DNA from: Clostridia bacterium
GTDB taxonomy: Bacteria; Bacillota; Clostridia; UBA1381
NCBI GenBank assembly: GCA_026418715.1
Contig: JAOAAV010000062.1
Coordinates: 37,862-101,861 of the forward strand
Direction: 5' to 3'
DNA: 64,000 nucleotides
Shown: piece by piece, positions 10,891 through 21,900 of the stretch
Layout of the letters: every line of letters begins with the position of its first letter
Position numbering within the stretch: position 1 is the first letter of the stretch
Position numbers and translations under genes: made by a program
Notes under the pieces: generated by a model
Databases searched by the model: none
Seen by the model: the letters and a program-made list of their open reading frames with translations, nothing else
Told to the model about the DNA's origin: nothing

Positions 10891-12219
10891 ATGCCAAACC
10901 CAAGAGAAATAGCACTTTTGACTCTTTATGCCGTTGAATATGAGAATGCGTATTCTAATATGGCTCTAAAGGAACAGCTTGCAAAAAACAGGAGTCTTTC
11001 AAGGGAGGATAAAGCACTTGTCTCCTCACTTGTTTATGGTACAATAAAGCAAAAGCTGACGCTTGATTATGTAATAGCGTACTATTCAAATATAAGCTTC
11101 AAAAAAATATCGAAATATATACTGCAAATTCTGCGTATGGGCATATATCAGCTAATGTTTTTGACTAAAATCCCAAAATCTGCCACAGTAAACGAAAGCG
11201 TGAAGCTTGCCAAACGGTATGGACACGGTGCTTCCGCCGGGTTTGTAAATGCATTGCTTCATTCTGTCATACGGGGCGGAGAGGCAATTTCATATCCCAA
11301 TGATGAAGCCGAATACTTATCGATAAAATATTCTTATCCCATGGATTTGGTCAATCGGTGGATAGAAGATTTTGGGCGGGAATTTGCAGAGGCCTTTATG
11401 GAGGCGTCAAATAAAGAGCCTAAAATGACGATACGCACAAATACGCTTAAAATTACTACTAAAAAGCTTGCGCAAAAGCTTTCTGAAAAGGGTATTTTCT
11501 GTGAGGTGAGCGATATCTATCCGCATGCGATCAATACCTCAGGCTTTGACGTTGCAAGGTCTGATTTATACAATGGCGGTTTTTTCACACCGCAGGATAT
11601 TGCGGCAATGCTGGCAAGCGAGGTTCTTTCGCCGAAACCGGGCATGACGGTTTTGGATATGTGCTCAGCGCCTGGCGGGAAGGCGACGCATATGGCGCAG
11701 ATTATGAATAATGAAGGACAGATACTGGCATTTGATATTCATGAGCACAAAATAAAGCTTATTGAAGACAATGCAAAGCGGCTGGGCATTGATATAATAA
11801 AAGGAATATGCAAAGACAGCTCAAAATTTGATGAAAAATATGCAGAATATGCGGATAAAATATTGGCGGATGTGCCATGCTCAGGACTTGGCATTATTCG
11901 CAGAAAACCTGATATTAAATGGAAGGCGCAAGCGGACGAGAGCCTTTTCAATCTGCAGAAGAAAATTTTGGAGAATGCGGCGAGATATCTTAAAAGGGGC
12001 GGGGAAATAGTGTATAGTACCTGCACTGTTGATAAGCGTGAGAATGAGGATATAATCGAGCAATTTTTGATGGAGCATTCCGATTTTGAGCGCGTTAGCA
12101 TAGGGGACAGTTTGCCCGAAAGCTTGAGAAAAGCGACGGCGAAAGACGGGTACGTCACATTTTATCCCAATGTTGATGATATAGACGGCTTTTTTATTTG
12201 CAAGATGAAAAAGAGGTAG
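10891..12219 (+). CDS. rsmB: 16S rRNA (cytosine-967-C5) methyltransferase
   Basis: DMCSAPGGKATHMAQ, DVPCSGLG, YSTCTV; NusB-like N-terminus. Confidence 0.93.
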   Translation: MPNPREIALLTLYAVEYENAYSNMALKEQLAKNRSLSREDKALVSSLVYGTIKQKLTLDYVIAYYSNISFKKISKYILQILRMGIYQLMFLTKIPKSATVNESVKLAKRYGHGASAGFVNALLHSVIRGGEAISYPNDEAEYLSIKYSYPMDLVNRWIEDFGREFAEAFMEASNKEPKMTIRTNTLKITTKKLAQKLSEKGIFCEVSDIYPHAINTSGFDVARSDLYNGGFFTPQDIAAMLASEVLSPKPGMTVLDMCSAPGGKATHMAQIMNNEGQILAFDIHEHKIKLIEDNAKRLGIDIIKGICKDSSKFDEKYAEYADKILADVPCSGLGIIRRKPDIKWKAQADESLFNLQKKILENAARYLKRGGEIVYSTCTVDKRENEDIIEQFLMEHSDFERVSIGDSLPESLRKATAKDGYVTFYPNVDDIDGFFICKMKKR

Positions 12220-12222
12220 TTC

Positions 12223-13245
12223 ATGGAGAAGGATCTGAAGGATTTTAGTTTTGAGGAATTGGAAGTTTTTTTAAAAGAGCAGGGAGAGCCGGCTTTTCGC
12301 GCTAAGCAGATTTTTGCATGGCTTCACAAGGGTGTGGAAAGCTTTGATGAAATGACAAACCTTTCCAAGGCGACACGTGCAAAGTTGGATGAAATCAGCT
12401 TTGTGAGCAGGCTTGTGGTCCGTGAAAAATATGTTTCAAAGCTTGACGGGACGGTAAAGTATCTTTTTGAGCTGGAAGACGGCAATTGCATTGAAAGCGT
12501 AATTATGCGGTATAAGCACGGCATCACTATTTGCATATCATCTCAGGTGGGCTGCCGTATGGGCTGCCGTTTTTGCGCATCTACGATAGGCGGACTGTAT
12601 CGAAACCTTACTGCGGGAGAAATTTTAAATCAGGTGATCTTTGCGCAAAAGGATATAGGAGAGAGAATAAGCAATATTGTGATTATGGGTATCGGGGAGC
12701 CTCTTGACAATTATGATAATATAATCAAATTTTTGCACAATGTAAACCATCCCGAAGGAATAAATATCGGATATCGGCATATCTCATTATCGACAAGCGG
12801 AATTGTAGATAAAATCTATTGTCTTGCGAAGGAGAATTTGCCCATTACATTATCTGTGTCGCTTCATGCACCGAATAATGAGATAAGAAATAAAATCATG
12901 CCCGTAAACTCTAAATACCCAATTGAAACATTGCTTCAAGCGTGCAGAGATTATATAAATGTTTCTGGAAGACGAATCAGCTTTGAATATTCTTTGATAA
13001 AGGGAGTAAATGATTCTGTAGATAATGCGAAGGAGCTTGCCGGAAAAATCAAGGGTATGCTTTGTCATGTCAATTTGATACCGGTTAATCCCGTAGAAGA
13101 GCGTGAATATAAAAAAAGCGGATATGAGGATGTGAAAAAGTTTCAAAAGACATTAACGGATTCGGGGATAAATGCTACGGTAAGGCGGGAGCTTGGAAGT
13201 GATATCAGTGCATCCTGTGGACAATTGAGAAAAAAGGTATTATAA
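12223..13245 (+). CDS. rlmN: 23S rRNA A2503-C2 methyltransferase (radical SAM)
   Basis: CRMGCRFCASTIGG, VIMGIGEPLDNYDN. Confidence 0.96.
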   Translation: MEKDLKDFSFEELEVFLKEQGEPAFRAKQIFAWLHKGVESFDEMTNLSKATRAKLDEISFVSRLVVREKYVSKLDGTVKYLFELEDGNCIESVIMRYKHGITICISSQVGCRMGCRFCASTIGGLYRNLTAGEILNQVIFAQKDIGERISNIVIMGIGEPLDNYDNIIKFLHNVNHPEGINIGYRHISLSTSGIVDKIYCLAKENLPITLSVSLHAPNNEIRNKIMPVNSKYPIETLLQACRDYINVSGRRISFEYSLIKGVNDSVDNAKELAGKIKGMLCHVNLIPVNPVEEREYKKSGYEDVKKFQKTLTDSGINATVRRELGSDISASCGQLRKKVL

Positions 13246-13280
13246 TATATACGGCAGTATATTGAAAAGAGGTGAGAGGT

Positions 13281-14003
13281 ATGAGGATAGGCGCGGCAAC
13301 GGACATAGGGATAAAAAGGAAAATAAATGAAGATGCTTTTTTCGTTTACCAGGATTCATTGTTTTTAATCGGGTTTGTCGCCGACGGTATGGGTGGACAT
13401 CAAGCAGGAGAAGTAGCAAGCAAGATGGCGGCGGATTTTATTTATGGTTACATAACGAAAGAATTGAGCGAAGGCATGAACTATGTTGAAGCTGCCGAAG
13501 CTGCGAGACGCGCATTCGTGGAGGCAAATAACGAAATATATATATATGCAAAAAAACATGAGATTTTGCTGGGCATGGGCGCCACATCCACTCTTGCAAT
13601 GGTATATCAAGGCAAGCTGATTACCGCTCATGTGGGGGACAGCAGAGTATATACTATAGGCAGTGAAATTAAAAGAGTCACAAAGGATCATTCTTATGTG
13701 CAGGAGCTTTTGCTGCGTGGAGAGATAAGTGAGGAGCTTGCAAAAAATCATCCCAAAAAAAATTACATTATGAGGGCAATGGGTACGGAAGACACAATAA
13801 AGGTAGATGTTGGGATATATAATTATAATGATGAGATTGTTTTGGTTTGCAGCGACGGACTCACCAATATGGTTGAAGAAGAGGAAATTAAAGATATTAT
13901 TTTAGAAAATGACAATCTTCAGACGGCGGCGGAAAGGCTTGTAGAAAAAGCAAACAGTATGGGTGGAACGGACAATATAACCGTGGTACTGTTTGATAAA
14001 TAG
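13281..14003 (+). CDS. PP2C-family Ser/Thr phosphatase (Stp/PrpC)
   Basis: VADGMGGHQAGEVAS, AHVGDSRVY, GGTDNITVV. Confidence 0.94.
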   Translation: MRIGAATDIGIKRKINEDAFFVYQDSLFLIGFVADGMGGHQAGEVASKMAADFIYGYITKELSEGMNYVEAAEAARRAFVEANNEIYIYAKKHEILLGMGATSTLAMVYQGKLITAHVGDSRVYTIGSEIKRVTKDHSYVQELLLRGEISEELAKNHPKKNYIMRAMGTEDTIKVDVGIYNYNDEIVLVCSDGLTNMVEEEEIKDIILENDNLQTAAERLVEKANSMGGTDNITVVLFDK

Positions 14004-14034
14004 TTTTGAATTCTTAGAGAGAAGGGAAAAAGAA

Positions 14035-16008
14035 ATGAGCGATGAGAATTTGATCGGTAAAATGCTTGGGAGAAGATATGAGATAATTGAAAAAATCGGC
14101 ACTGGAGGGATGGCGACTGTTTATAAGGCAAAGTGTCATCTTTTGAATAGATTTGTGGCAGTTAAGGTTCTTCGTGAGGAGCTTAAAAGTGATGAGGAAA
14201 TTGTTAAAAAGTTTAATGTGGAATCACAGTCTGCCGCGAGCTTGTCGCATCATAACATCGTTTCCATTTATGATGTGGGCGAGGAAAACGGAATAAGCTA
14301 TATTGTTATGGAATATGTTGAGGGTATTACGCTGAAAGAATATATCCGGCAAAAGAAAGTCCTTCCATGGCGTGAGGCATGCCAATTTGCCGAGCAGATT
14401 TGTGCCGCTCTTGACCATGCGCACAAGAAACATATTATACATAGGGATATTAAGCCCCATAATATATTGATTACGCACGACCTTACATTAAAAGTGACGG
14501 ATTTCGGGATTGCCCGCGCTGTCAGTTCGGAAACTTTGGTTGTGGGAAGCACTGCTCTCGGATCGGTGCATTATATCTCTCCGGAGCAGGCAAGAGGCGG
14601 TTATACGGATGAACGTTCGGACATATACTCTATGGGGGTCGTTCTTTATGAGATGCTTACTGGAAAGGTTCCGTTTGACGGTGAAAATCCTGTATCTATT
14701 GCACTCATGCACATTGAAAAGGAAGCAAAAAACATAAAAGAAATAAATCCGGATGTTCCGGACAATGTTGTACAGATTGTAATCAAGGCTATGGCAAAGG
14801 AGCAGCATTTAAGATATCAAACGGCAATGGCGATGCTGAATGATTTAAAGAATGCAGTAGGAGAGGATTATAAAAAAGATAATAATAAGGCTGAAAGTCC
14901 TGCCGTTGAGGAAATAGGAGGGGAGAAGATGAAAAAAGGAAAAAAGCCTAAAGTCCCTAAGACACCCGAGCAAATAAAAGAGGACAGATTGGCTACGATT
15001 TTGGCGCTTATCACCGTGATTGTAATATTGGGAGTTGCTGCCGGAACATATTTGTTTATAAGAGCAGGCACATATGAGGTCCAAGTTCCTAATCTCATCA
15101 ATATGACACTTGACGAGGCAAAGGCGGCGATTAAGGATACCAAATTTACCATAGAGGAGCCTGTTTCGACAGAGGCATCGGATACGGTGGAAGCTGGAAG
15201 AATTATTTCCCAAGACCCAGGTGCAAATGAGTCTGTGAAAAAAAACACTAAAATCAAGCTTGTGGTAAGTTCGGGGAAAAGTACGGCAGCAGGCGATATT
15301 GAAGTGCCGAATGTGGTGAATTTAAGTTATGATGCGGCTGTCAAAGCGCTTAAGGACAAAAAGCTCAAATATGAAAAAACGGAAGAGACAAGCGAAACGG
15401 TGAGTGAAAATACAGTCATCCGCCAGTCGCCAGAAAGCGGGACAAAGGTTGCCGAAAATACGGTTGTAAAGCTGTATGTGAGCACGGGTTCAAAAGAAAA
15501 GGTCTCTGTTCCTGATTTGAGTGGTGAAACCAGAGAAAAGGCGGAAAATTCTCTAAAATTGGCGGGGCTTCAGCTTGGCAGCGTAACAAAGGAAAATTCG
15601 GACAGCCCTGTCGGAACGGTTATAAAGCAGAGCCCAGCAAAAAACAGCCAGGTTTCAAAAAATTCTTTTGTCAGCATTGTCTTAAGCAGCGGACCTTCAC
15701 AAACGGAGGAACCTGAAAAGACTTCTCAGCCTACAACTTCGCCGACAAAACGGCCCGCAGCGACATCAACCGCTAATCCAGTGTCAACTGCGGCACCGAA
15801 ACAGAAAATTTTGACTATAACCTTCCCAGAGGGCTACGGCGATACGATTAACGTAAAAGTAGTAGCGAACGGACAAACGATTTATAATAAGCAGCACAGC
15901 AAGTCGGAAGGCGGCGTGAGAATACCCGTACAGGGGACAAAGGATGCGAATGTTCAAATTTATCTCAACGGAAATTTGGTTGAGGAAAAAACGATTGAGT
16001 TTGATTGA
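14035..16008 (+). CDS. pknB: PASTA-domain eukaryotic-type Ser/Thr kinase
   Basis: HRDIKPHNILIT, DFGIARA, one TM, then three PASTA repeats (VPNLINMTLDEAKAAI, VPNVVNLSYDAAVKAL, VPDLSGETREKAENSL). Confidence 0.94.
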   Translation: MSDENLIGKMLGRRYEIIEKIGTGGMATVYKAKCHLLNRFVAVKVLREELKSDEEIVKKFNVESQSAASLSHHNIVSIYDVGEENGISYIVMEYVEGITLKEYIRQKKVLPWREACQFAEQICAALDHAHKKHIIHRDIKPHNILITHDLTLKVTDFGIARAVSSETLVVGSTALGSVHYISPEQARGGYTDERSDIYSMGVVLYEMLTGKVPFDGENPVSIALMHIEKEAKNIKEINPDVPDNVVQIVIKAMAKEQHLRYQTAMAMLNDLKNAVGEDYKKDNNKAESPAVEEIGGEKMKKGKKPKVPKTPEQIKEDRLATILALITVIVILGVAAGTYLFIRAGTYEVQVPNLINMTLDEAKAAIKDTKFTIEEPVSTEASDTVEAGRIISQDPGANESVKKNTKIKLVVSSGKSTAAGDIEVPNVVNLSYDAAVKALKDKKLKYEKTEETSETVSENTVIRQSPESGTKVAENTVVKLYVSTGSKEKVSVPDLSGETREKAENSLKLAGLQLGSVTKENSDSPVGTVIKQSPAKNSQVSKNSFVSIVLSSGPSQTEEPEKTSQPTTSPTKRPAATSTANPVSTAAPKQKILTITFPEGYGDTINVKVVANGQTIYNKQHSKSEGGVRIPVQGTKDANVQIYLNGNLVEEKTIEFD

Positions 16009-16038
16009 TTTTTTGATGTACGAAACGGAGAGATATGT

Positions 16039-16902
16039 TTGACGGGAGTTATAGTAAAAGGCATAGGAGGATTCTATTACGTAAGGGCGGAGGATGGAGA
16101 ACTTTATGAGTGCAAGGCACGGGGAATTTTCCGAAAAAATAAAATAACCCCGATGATAGGAGATAAAGTAGAAATAGAAGTAAAAAATAACAAGGGCAGT
16201 ATTGTTGCCATATGTGACAGGACAACCACCCTTGTCCGCCCGCCGGTGGCAAATATAGATGCTTTAGTGCTTGTGACTGCGGCGGCATCTCCTGCCCCAA
16301 ATCATTTTTTGATTGATAAAATGCTTGTAAATGTTCAAATAAATCGTATTCTGCCTATTATATGTATTAACAAAATAGATATCGCATCTTGTGATGAACT
16401 GTATGAAATATATACTAAAGCGGGATATGCCGTAGTTTGTACAAGCGCTGAGAAAAATATTGGAATACAGGCCCTGCTTGAGCATATTCAGGGGCATGTG
16501 ACGGCATTTGCAGGTCCTTCTGGCGTTGGAAAGTCCACCATTTTGAATATGCTCACGGGAATGGGGCTTGAAACAGGAGCTGTAAGTGATAAAATAGGTC
16601 GAGGCAAGCATACGACTCGTCACGTTGAGCTTCTTGAGCTTTCTTCAGGTGGGTTTGTATTGGACACGCCCGGTTTTAGCTCTTTTGAGGTTGATGAAAT
16701 TAGGGCAGATGAGCTTGAAGCTTATTTCCCTGAAATTTTTGAGCGTTCGGCGCAATGCAGATTTCGGGGATGCACGCATTTGGCGGAACCTGGATGCAGA
16801 GTAATTGAGGCGGTTGAAAGCGGGCAGATAGCAAGGTCAAGATATACAAGCTATAAAGAGATATATAATTATTTGAAAACCATCAAGGAATGGGAAAAAT
16901 AA
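16039..16902 (+). CDS. rsgA: Ribosome small subunit-dependent GTPase A
   Basis: Circularly permuted GTPase: NKIDIA, GPSGVGKSTILN, DTPGFSSFE, C-terminal zinc motif; TTG start. Confidence 0.94.
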   Translation: MTGVIVKGIGGFYYVRAEDGELYECKARGIFRKNKITPMIGDKVEIEVKNNKGSIVAICDRTTTLVRPPVANIDALVLVTAAASPAPNHFLIDKMLVNVQINRILPIICINKIDIASCDELYEIYTKAGYAVVCTSAEKNIGIQALLEHIQGHVTAFAGPSGVGKSTILNMLTGMGLETGAVSDKIGRGKHTTRHVELLELSSGGFVLDTPGFSSFEVDEIRADELEAYFPEIFERSAQCRFRGCTHLAEPGCRVIEAVESGQIARSRYTSYKEIYNYLKTIKEWEK

Positions 16903-16914
16903 ACGGAGGAAATA

Positions 16915-17556
16915 ATGAAGTTAGCACCATCAATATTATCGGCAGATTTTGGAATACTCAAAGAGCAGGTTCAGGAGGTTGAAGAATCGGGTGCCGAATG
17001 GCTGCACATTGATGTTATGGATGGACATTTTGTGCCGAATATTACGTTTGGCCCTGTTGTAGTGAAGTCAATCAGAAGATATACGAAGCTTTTCTTTGAC
17101 GTGCATTTGATGATATGCAATCCGGAAAAATATATAGAAGAATTTGTAAAGGCAGGGGCGGATTCAATCACATTTCATGCAGAGGCAGTTGAGGATATTG
17201 AGGCGTGTATCGAACTTATAAAATCGTTTCATATAAAAGCTGGGATTGCCATTAATCCAGATACTGATGTTGAGATTATAGTACCGTATCTTGACATGAT
17301 TGATATGGTTTTGATTATGAGTGTGCATCCGGGTTTTGGAGGACAAAAATATATATCCGAGGTTGATGAAAAAATCAGATATTTGAGGAAGATAAAGGGT
17401 GACGAATTTGACATTGAAGTTGACGGGGGTATTAACTCTCAAAACATTGCTCATATTATAGGGTGTGGCGCAAATATTATTGTAGCCGGATCTGCCGTAT
17501 TTGAGGATGATATAGAAAAATCAATTGCAGCCCTTAAAGAGGCGTCAAATATATGA
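16915..17556 (+). CDS. rpe: Ribulose-phosphate 3-epimerase
   Basis: APSILSADF, HIDVMDGHFVPNITFGP, SVHPGFGGQ. Confidence 0.97.
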   Translation: MKLAPSILSADFGILKEQVQEVEESGAEWLHIDVMDGHFVPNITFGPVVVKSIRRYTKLFFDVHLMICNPEKYIEEFVKAGADSITFHAEAVEDIEACIELIKSFHIKAGIAINPDTDVEIIVPYLDMIDMVLIMSVHPGFGGQKYISEVDEKIRYLRKIKGDEFDIEVDGGINSQNIAHIIGCGANIIVAGSAVFEDDIEKSIAALKEASNI

Positions 17557-18167
17557 GAGCCGTCATTATAGGAAACGGCGCCATGCATGATGAGTGTTTT
17601 TATCGTTCGGTACTAAGGGAAAGCGATTATATTATATGCGCCGACGGAGGCTACGACAGAGCTCTAAAATTGGGTATAACTCCAAATATTTTAGTCGGAG
17701 ACCTTGATTCTGTTTGCCATGAACCTGACATTCCTGTAATAAAATACCCTGTAAAAAAGGATATGACTGATGGGGAAATTGCAGTGCGTTATGCTGTGGA
17801 ACATGACTTTGAAGAAATTTTGATGATAGGGTTTACGGGAAACAGGCTCGACCATACGATAAGCAATTTGTTTTTTCTGAAGCTTATTTGCGAAAGCGGC
17901 AAAAAAGGGATGTTGCTTGACGAGCGTAATGAAATTTATTTTTTAAAGGATGAGATAACAGTTTGCGGCAGCGAGGGAGATATTGTATCTATCGTACCGA
18001 TTGGCTGCGATGTCGAAGGCGTATGCACAGAAGGTTTGGAATATCCGCTTTGTAATGAAACTTTGCATTTTTCGAGCAGTCGAGGAATCAGCAATGTTAT
18101 GCTGACTAAAATGTGCAAAATAACCGCCAAAAGCGGGACTGCGCTTGTGATAAAAAGCAGGGATTGA
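17553..18167 (+). CDS. thiN: Thiamine pyrophosphokinase
   Basis: CADGGYDRALKLGITPNILVGDLDS; GNRLDHTISN. Confidence 0.92.
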   Translation: MRAVIIGNGAMHDECFYRSVLRESDYIICADGGYDRALKLGITPNILVGDLDSVCHEPDIPVIKYPVKKDMTDGEIAVRYAVEHDFEEILMIGFTGNRLDHTISNLFFLKLICESGKKGMLLDERNEIYFLKDEITVCGSEGDIVSIVPIGCDVEGVCTEGLEYPLCNETLHFSSSRGISNVMLTKMCKITAKSGTALVIKSRD

Positions 18168-18213
18168 AAGTTGAGATATATAAAGATTGTTCTTTATTTT
18201 TAGGAGAATATAT

Positions 18214-19377
18214 ATGGTTTATTTGGATAATGCCGCAACAACCAAGCCATCTAAGGCGGCAGTCGACGCAATGCTTGTATCTTGTGAGCATTTTGGTAAT
18301 CCGTCGTCGCTTCACAGGGTGGGTTTGAATGCGGAGAAGATAATAAAAAACAGCAGACAGGCGGTAAGTCGTCTGATTGGCGTTGATGCAGGGAAAATTT
18401 ATTTTACGTCCGGCGGGACAGAGGCAAATAATATGGCGATTTTAGGATGTGCCTTTCAAAACGAGAAAAAAGGCAGACACCTTGTAACCACAAAAATAGA
18501 GCATCCTTCCGTGCTTGAGGTTTTTAAGTTTTTAGAAAAAGCGGGCTTTGAGGTTTCCTTTGTCGGTGTCGATCAAAACGGGATTATGAGGATTGACGAA
18601 TTTGAAGCCGTATTGCGTGAAGATACGGTTTTAGTGAGTGTTATGAGCGTAAATAATGAAACCGGAATGATCCAGCCTGTGGATAAGCTTAAGGCGATTA
18701 TGGGAAGGAAAAGTCCCAAAGCGGCTTTGCACTCGGATGCTGTGCAAGCATTCGGAAAAATAGTAATAAATCCGAGGGCATGGGGAATAAATCTTCTCAG
18801 TATGAGTGCGCACAAAGTGCACGGTATAAAGGGAACGGGTGCGCTCTATGCCGACGGTGTGAGCATAAGACCTCTGTTTGCCGGCGGAGGACAGGAGAAA
18901 AATATGCGATCCGGTACCGAAAACGTGGTTGGGATTGCCGCATTTGGAGCGGTAGCTGGAGAAATTGATATAACGAAAAACAGGGAAAAGGCACTCTTAT
19001 TGAGGAAGAGACTGGAGCAGGGCATACTTTCAAATATAGACGACGTTAAAATAAACGGTTCCGATGAATTTGCATCAGGATTTATTTTAAATGTATCATT
19101 TTTGGGAGTAAAGTCGGAAGTGCTTTTGCATTCGCTTGAAAACAGAGGAATTTATGTATCATCAGGGTCGGCGTGTTCCTCGAACAAGTCTGCGCAAAAT
19201 TACGTTTTAGCGGCTATGGGACGGTCAAAAGAAGAAATAGACGGTGCAATTCGTTTCAGCCTAAGCAATGAGAATACCGATGGCGACATAGACTTTTGCA
19301 TCGACGTTCTGAAAACAGAGGTTGCCAACATAAGAAAATATGTGAGGGGAAGAAATGAAAGAAATCATCATGGTTAA
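18214..19377 (+). CDS. Cysteine desulfurase (NifS/IscS-like)
   Basis: MVYLDNAATTKPS, SAHKVHGIKGTGALY, SSGSACSS. Confidence 0.94.
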   Translation: MVYLDNAATTKPSKAAVDAMLVSCEHFGNPSSLHRVGLNAEKIIKNSRQAVSRLIGVDAGKIYFTSGGTEANNMAILGCAFQNEKKGRHLVTTKIEHPSVLEVFKFLEKAGFEVSFVGVDQNGIMRIDEFEAVLREDTVLVSVMSVNNETGMIQPVDKLKAIMGRKSPKAALHSDAVQAFGKIVINPRAWGINLLSMSAHKVHGIKGTGALYADGVSIRPLFAGGGQEKNMRSGTENVVGIAAFGAVAGEIDITKNREKALLLRKRLEQGILSNIDDVKINGSDEFASGFILNVSFLGVKSEVLLHSLENRGIYVSSGSACSSNKSAQNYVLAAMGRSKEEIDGAIRFSLSNENTDGDIDFCIDVLKTEVANIRKYVRGRNERNHHG

Positions 19378-20542
19378 ATACGGAGAAATTATCCTGAAGG
19401 GATTAAACAGACCCGTATTTGAGAATATTCTTGTCAAAAACATAAAGAACGCCTTGAAAAATATTGATAATATCAGTGTTCGCAAGGCGCAGGCGACAAT
19501 TTATATCGAGGCGGAGAATGAGAATAAAATTGACCTTTTGGTTGAACGGCTTGCAAAAGTTTTTGGGATTGTGTCAATTGCAAGAGCTGCGGTTGTAGAG
19601 AAGGACATGGAAACGATAAAACAGGCTGCTCTTTCCTATTGCAGTTATCGCCTCGATGCGGGTATTCGATTTAAGGTTGAGGCAAAACGGGCGGACAAAG
19701 GCTTTGCGCTAAAATCCCCTGAAATATGCACGGAGGTTGGCGGATATTTGCTAGAAAATAATCCTAAGCTGATTGTGGACGTGCATAATCCCGACACTGT
19801 GGTAAAGGTGGAAATCCGAGATTTTGGTGCTTATATTTACTGTGAGGAGGATAAGCGTGCAGGGCAGGGCGGTATGCCCATAGGAACGGGAAGCAGAGCA
19901 ACGCTTCTTTTGTCGGGAGGAATTGATAGTCCGGTTGCGGGTCATATGATTGCAAAGCGAGGCGTTGAAATTGATGCTGTCAATTTTTTCAGCTATCCGT
20001 ATACAAGCGAAAGAGCCAAAGAAAAGGTCGTTGAATTGGCTCAAATCATAGCACAGTATACGTCGAAAATCAATCTCCATATTGTTCCGTTTACGGATAT
20101 ACAATTGGAAATAAGAGATAAATGTCCAGAGGAGCATATGACCTTGATTATGCGAAGATTTATGATGAGAATAGCGGAAAAAATTGCCGCAAAGAATAAG
20201 TCTTTGGCACTTGTTACGGGAGAGAGCGTGGGTCAGGTGGCAAGCCAGACAATGGCGGCATTAAACGTTACAAATGCGGTGGTTGATATGCCTGTTCTCC
20301 GCCCGCTGATAGGTATGGACAAAGAGGAAATTATTGCAAGGGCAAGAGAAATAGGCACGTTTGAAACATCTATTCTCCCATATGAGGATTGCTGCACTGT
20401 GTTTACTCCAAAGCATCCGACTACAAACCCTAAAATAAGCTCAATTGAAAAGTCGGAAAGTGTGCTTGACGTTGATGCACTTGTCGATGAAGCAATGCAG
20501 AGTATTGAAACAATGGTTGTGTATCCTCAGGCGGATTTTTGA
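19355..20542 (+). CDS. thiI: tRNA 4-thiouridine synthase ThiI
   Basis: KYGEIILKGLNR; PP-loop LLSGGIDSPVAGHM. Confidence 0.95.
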   Translation: MKEIIMVKYGEIILKGLNRPVFENILVKNIKNALKNIDNISVRKAQATIYIEAENENKIDLLVERLAKVFGIVSIARAAVVEKDMETIKQAALSYCSYRLDAGIRFKVEAKRADKGFALKSPEICTEVGGYLLENNPKLIVDVHNPDTVVKVEIRDFGAYIYCEEDKRAGQGGMPIGTGSRATLLLSGGIDSPVAGHMIAKRGVEIDAVNFFSYPYTSERAKEKVVELAQIIAQYTSKINLHIVPFTDIQLEIRDKCPEEHMTLIMRRFMMRIAEKIAAKNKSLALVTGESVGQVASQTMAALNVTNAVVDMPVLRPLIGMDKEEIIARAREIGTFETSILPYEDCCTVFTPKHPTTNPKISSIEKSESVLDVDALVDEAMQSIETMVVYPQADF

Positions 20543-20558
20543 GAAAAGGGGTATTTTA

Positions 20559-21800
20559 ATGAATGCTGAAATTATATCCGTAGGAACGGAGCTTTTGCTT
20601 GGAGAAATTTTAAATACCGATGCGCAGTTTTTGGCGCGGGAACTTTCGGAGATAGGAATTGGTGTATACCATCAGACAGTTGTGGGTGACAATTATAATA
20701 GACTAAAAGCCGCGGTTGAAACTGCGCTTTCAAGATGTGATATAGTAATTGCGTCCGGAGGTTTGGGACCAACACCCGATGATATAACAAAAGAGGTTTT
20801 GGCGGAGTGTATGGGGGAAAAGCTAGTGCTGGATCAGGAAAGCTTAGAGAGTATAAGAACCTTCTTTAAAAAAATCGGGCGCGAAATGGTTAAAATGAAT
20901 GAAAAGCAGGCATATATGCCTGAGCATTGCATAATTTTAAAAAATCATCATGGTACCGCTCCGGGCTGTATTATAGAAAAAAACGGAAAGGTTGTTATTA
21001 TGCTACCGGGGCCTCCGTCCGAGCTTAAGCCTATGTATATCGAGTCTGTAAAGCCTTATTTGCAAAAGAAATCGGACGTACTTCTTTATTCTAAGGTCTT
21101 GCAGATTTTCGGAATTGGGGAATCTGCAGTTGCCGAAAAGCTTAAGGATATGATGGAGAATATGAAAAATCCCACTCTTGCGCCATATGCGAAGGATGTG
21201 GGGGTTAGGCTGCGCATAACGGCGATGTGCAAAGATAAAGAAGAAGGAGAGGCAATGATTGCTCCGATAGAGGAAGAAATACGTACGCTTCTCGGAGATG
21301 CTGTTTACGGCATTGGGGAGCAGACACTTGCCGAGGTGGTTGTTGATGCGATTAAATCAAAGGGTCTTGTTATATCTGCTGCGGAAAGCTGTACGGGTGG
21401 TATGTTTGCTCAAATGATTACGGATATTGCAGGTGCGTCGTCTATTTTGAATGAAAGCATTGTTACGTATTCAAATGAGGCGAAGATAAAATATTTGGGC
21501 GTAAAGGAAAGCACGCTTAAAAAGTTCGGAGCGGTGAGCGAGCAGACCGCACGGGAAATGGCGGAAGGAATTTGCAGGCAATCGGGAGCGGATATAGGAG
21601 TAGGAATAACGGGAATAGCAGGACCTGATGGAGGAAGTGAGGAAAAGCCCGTGGGATTGGTATATGCGGGCATTTGTATGGGTGGTAAAACTATAGTGAA
21701 AAAGCTTATGTTGAGCGGGAACAGAGCAAAGATACGCTATGGAGCATGCCTTAACGCATTTGACATGATAAGGCATGAAATGTTGAAAAATTCATATTAA
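20559..21800 (+). CDS. cinA: CinA family (competence/damage-inducible; NMN deamidase-type)
   Basis: MNAEIISVGTELLLGEILNTDAQFLARELSEIGI; AAESCTGG. Confidence 0.94.
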   Translation: MNAEIISVGTELLLGEILNTDAQFLARELSEIGIGVYHQTVVGDNYNRLKAAVETALSRCDIVIASGGLGPTPDDITKEVLAECMGEKLVLDQESLESIRTFFKKIGREMVKMNEKQAYMPEHCIILKNHHGTAPGCIIEKNGKVVIMLPGPPSELKPMYIESVKPYLQKKSDVLLYSKVLQIFGIGESAVAEKLKDMMENMKNPTLAPYAKDVGVRLRITAMCKDKEEGEAMIAPIEEEIRTLLGDAVYGIGEQTLAEVVVDAIKSKGLVISAAESCTGGMFAQMITDIAGASSILNESIVTYSNEAKIKYLGVKESTLKKFGAVSEQTAREMAEGICRQSGADIGVGITGIAGPDGGSEEKPVGLVYAGICMGGKTIVKKLMLSGNRAKIRYGACLNAFDMIRHEMLKNSY

Positions 21801-21807
21801 AAAATTA

Positions 21808-21864
21808 TTGAACATTGCGTATTTCTGATATATAATTAGTAGCATGAATGAAGAACGTTTGTTT
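21808..21864 (+). promoter_or_regulatory. recA promoter with LexA/SOS-type operator
   Basis: TTGAAC(21808-21813)-N17-TATAAT(21831-21836), then GAACgtttGTTT (21853-21864), matching the Gram-positive GAACNNNNGTTY SOS box. Confidence 0.75.
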
Positions 21865-21900
21865 TAAACTGATATTAGCGGAAAGGTCAAGGAAGATATT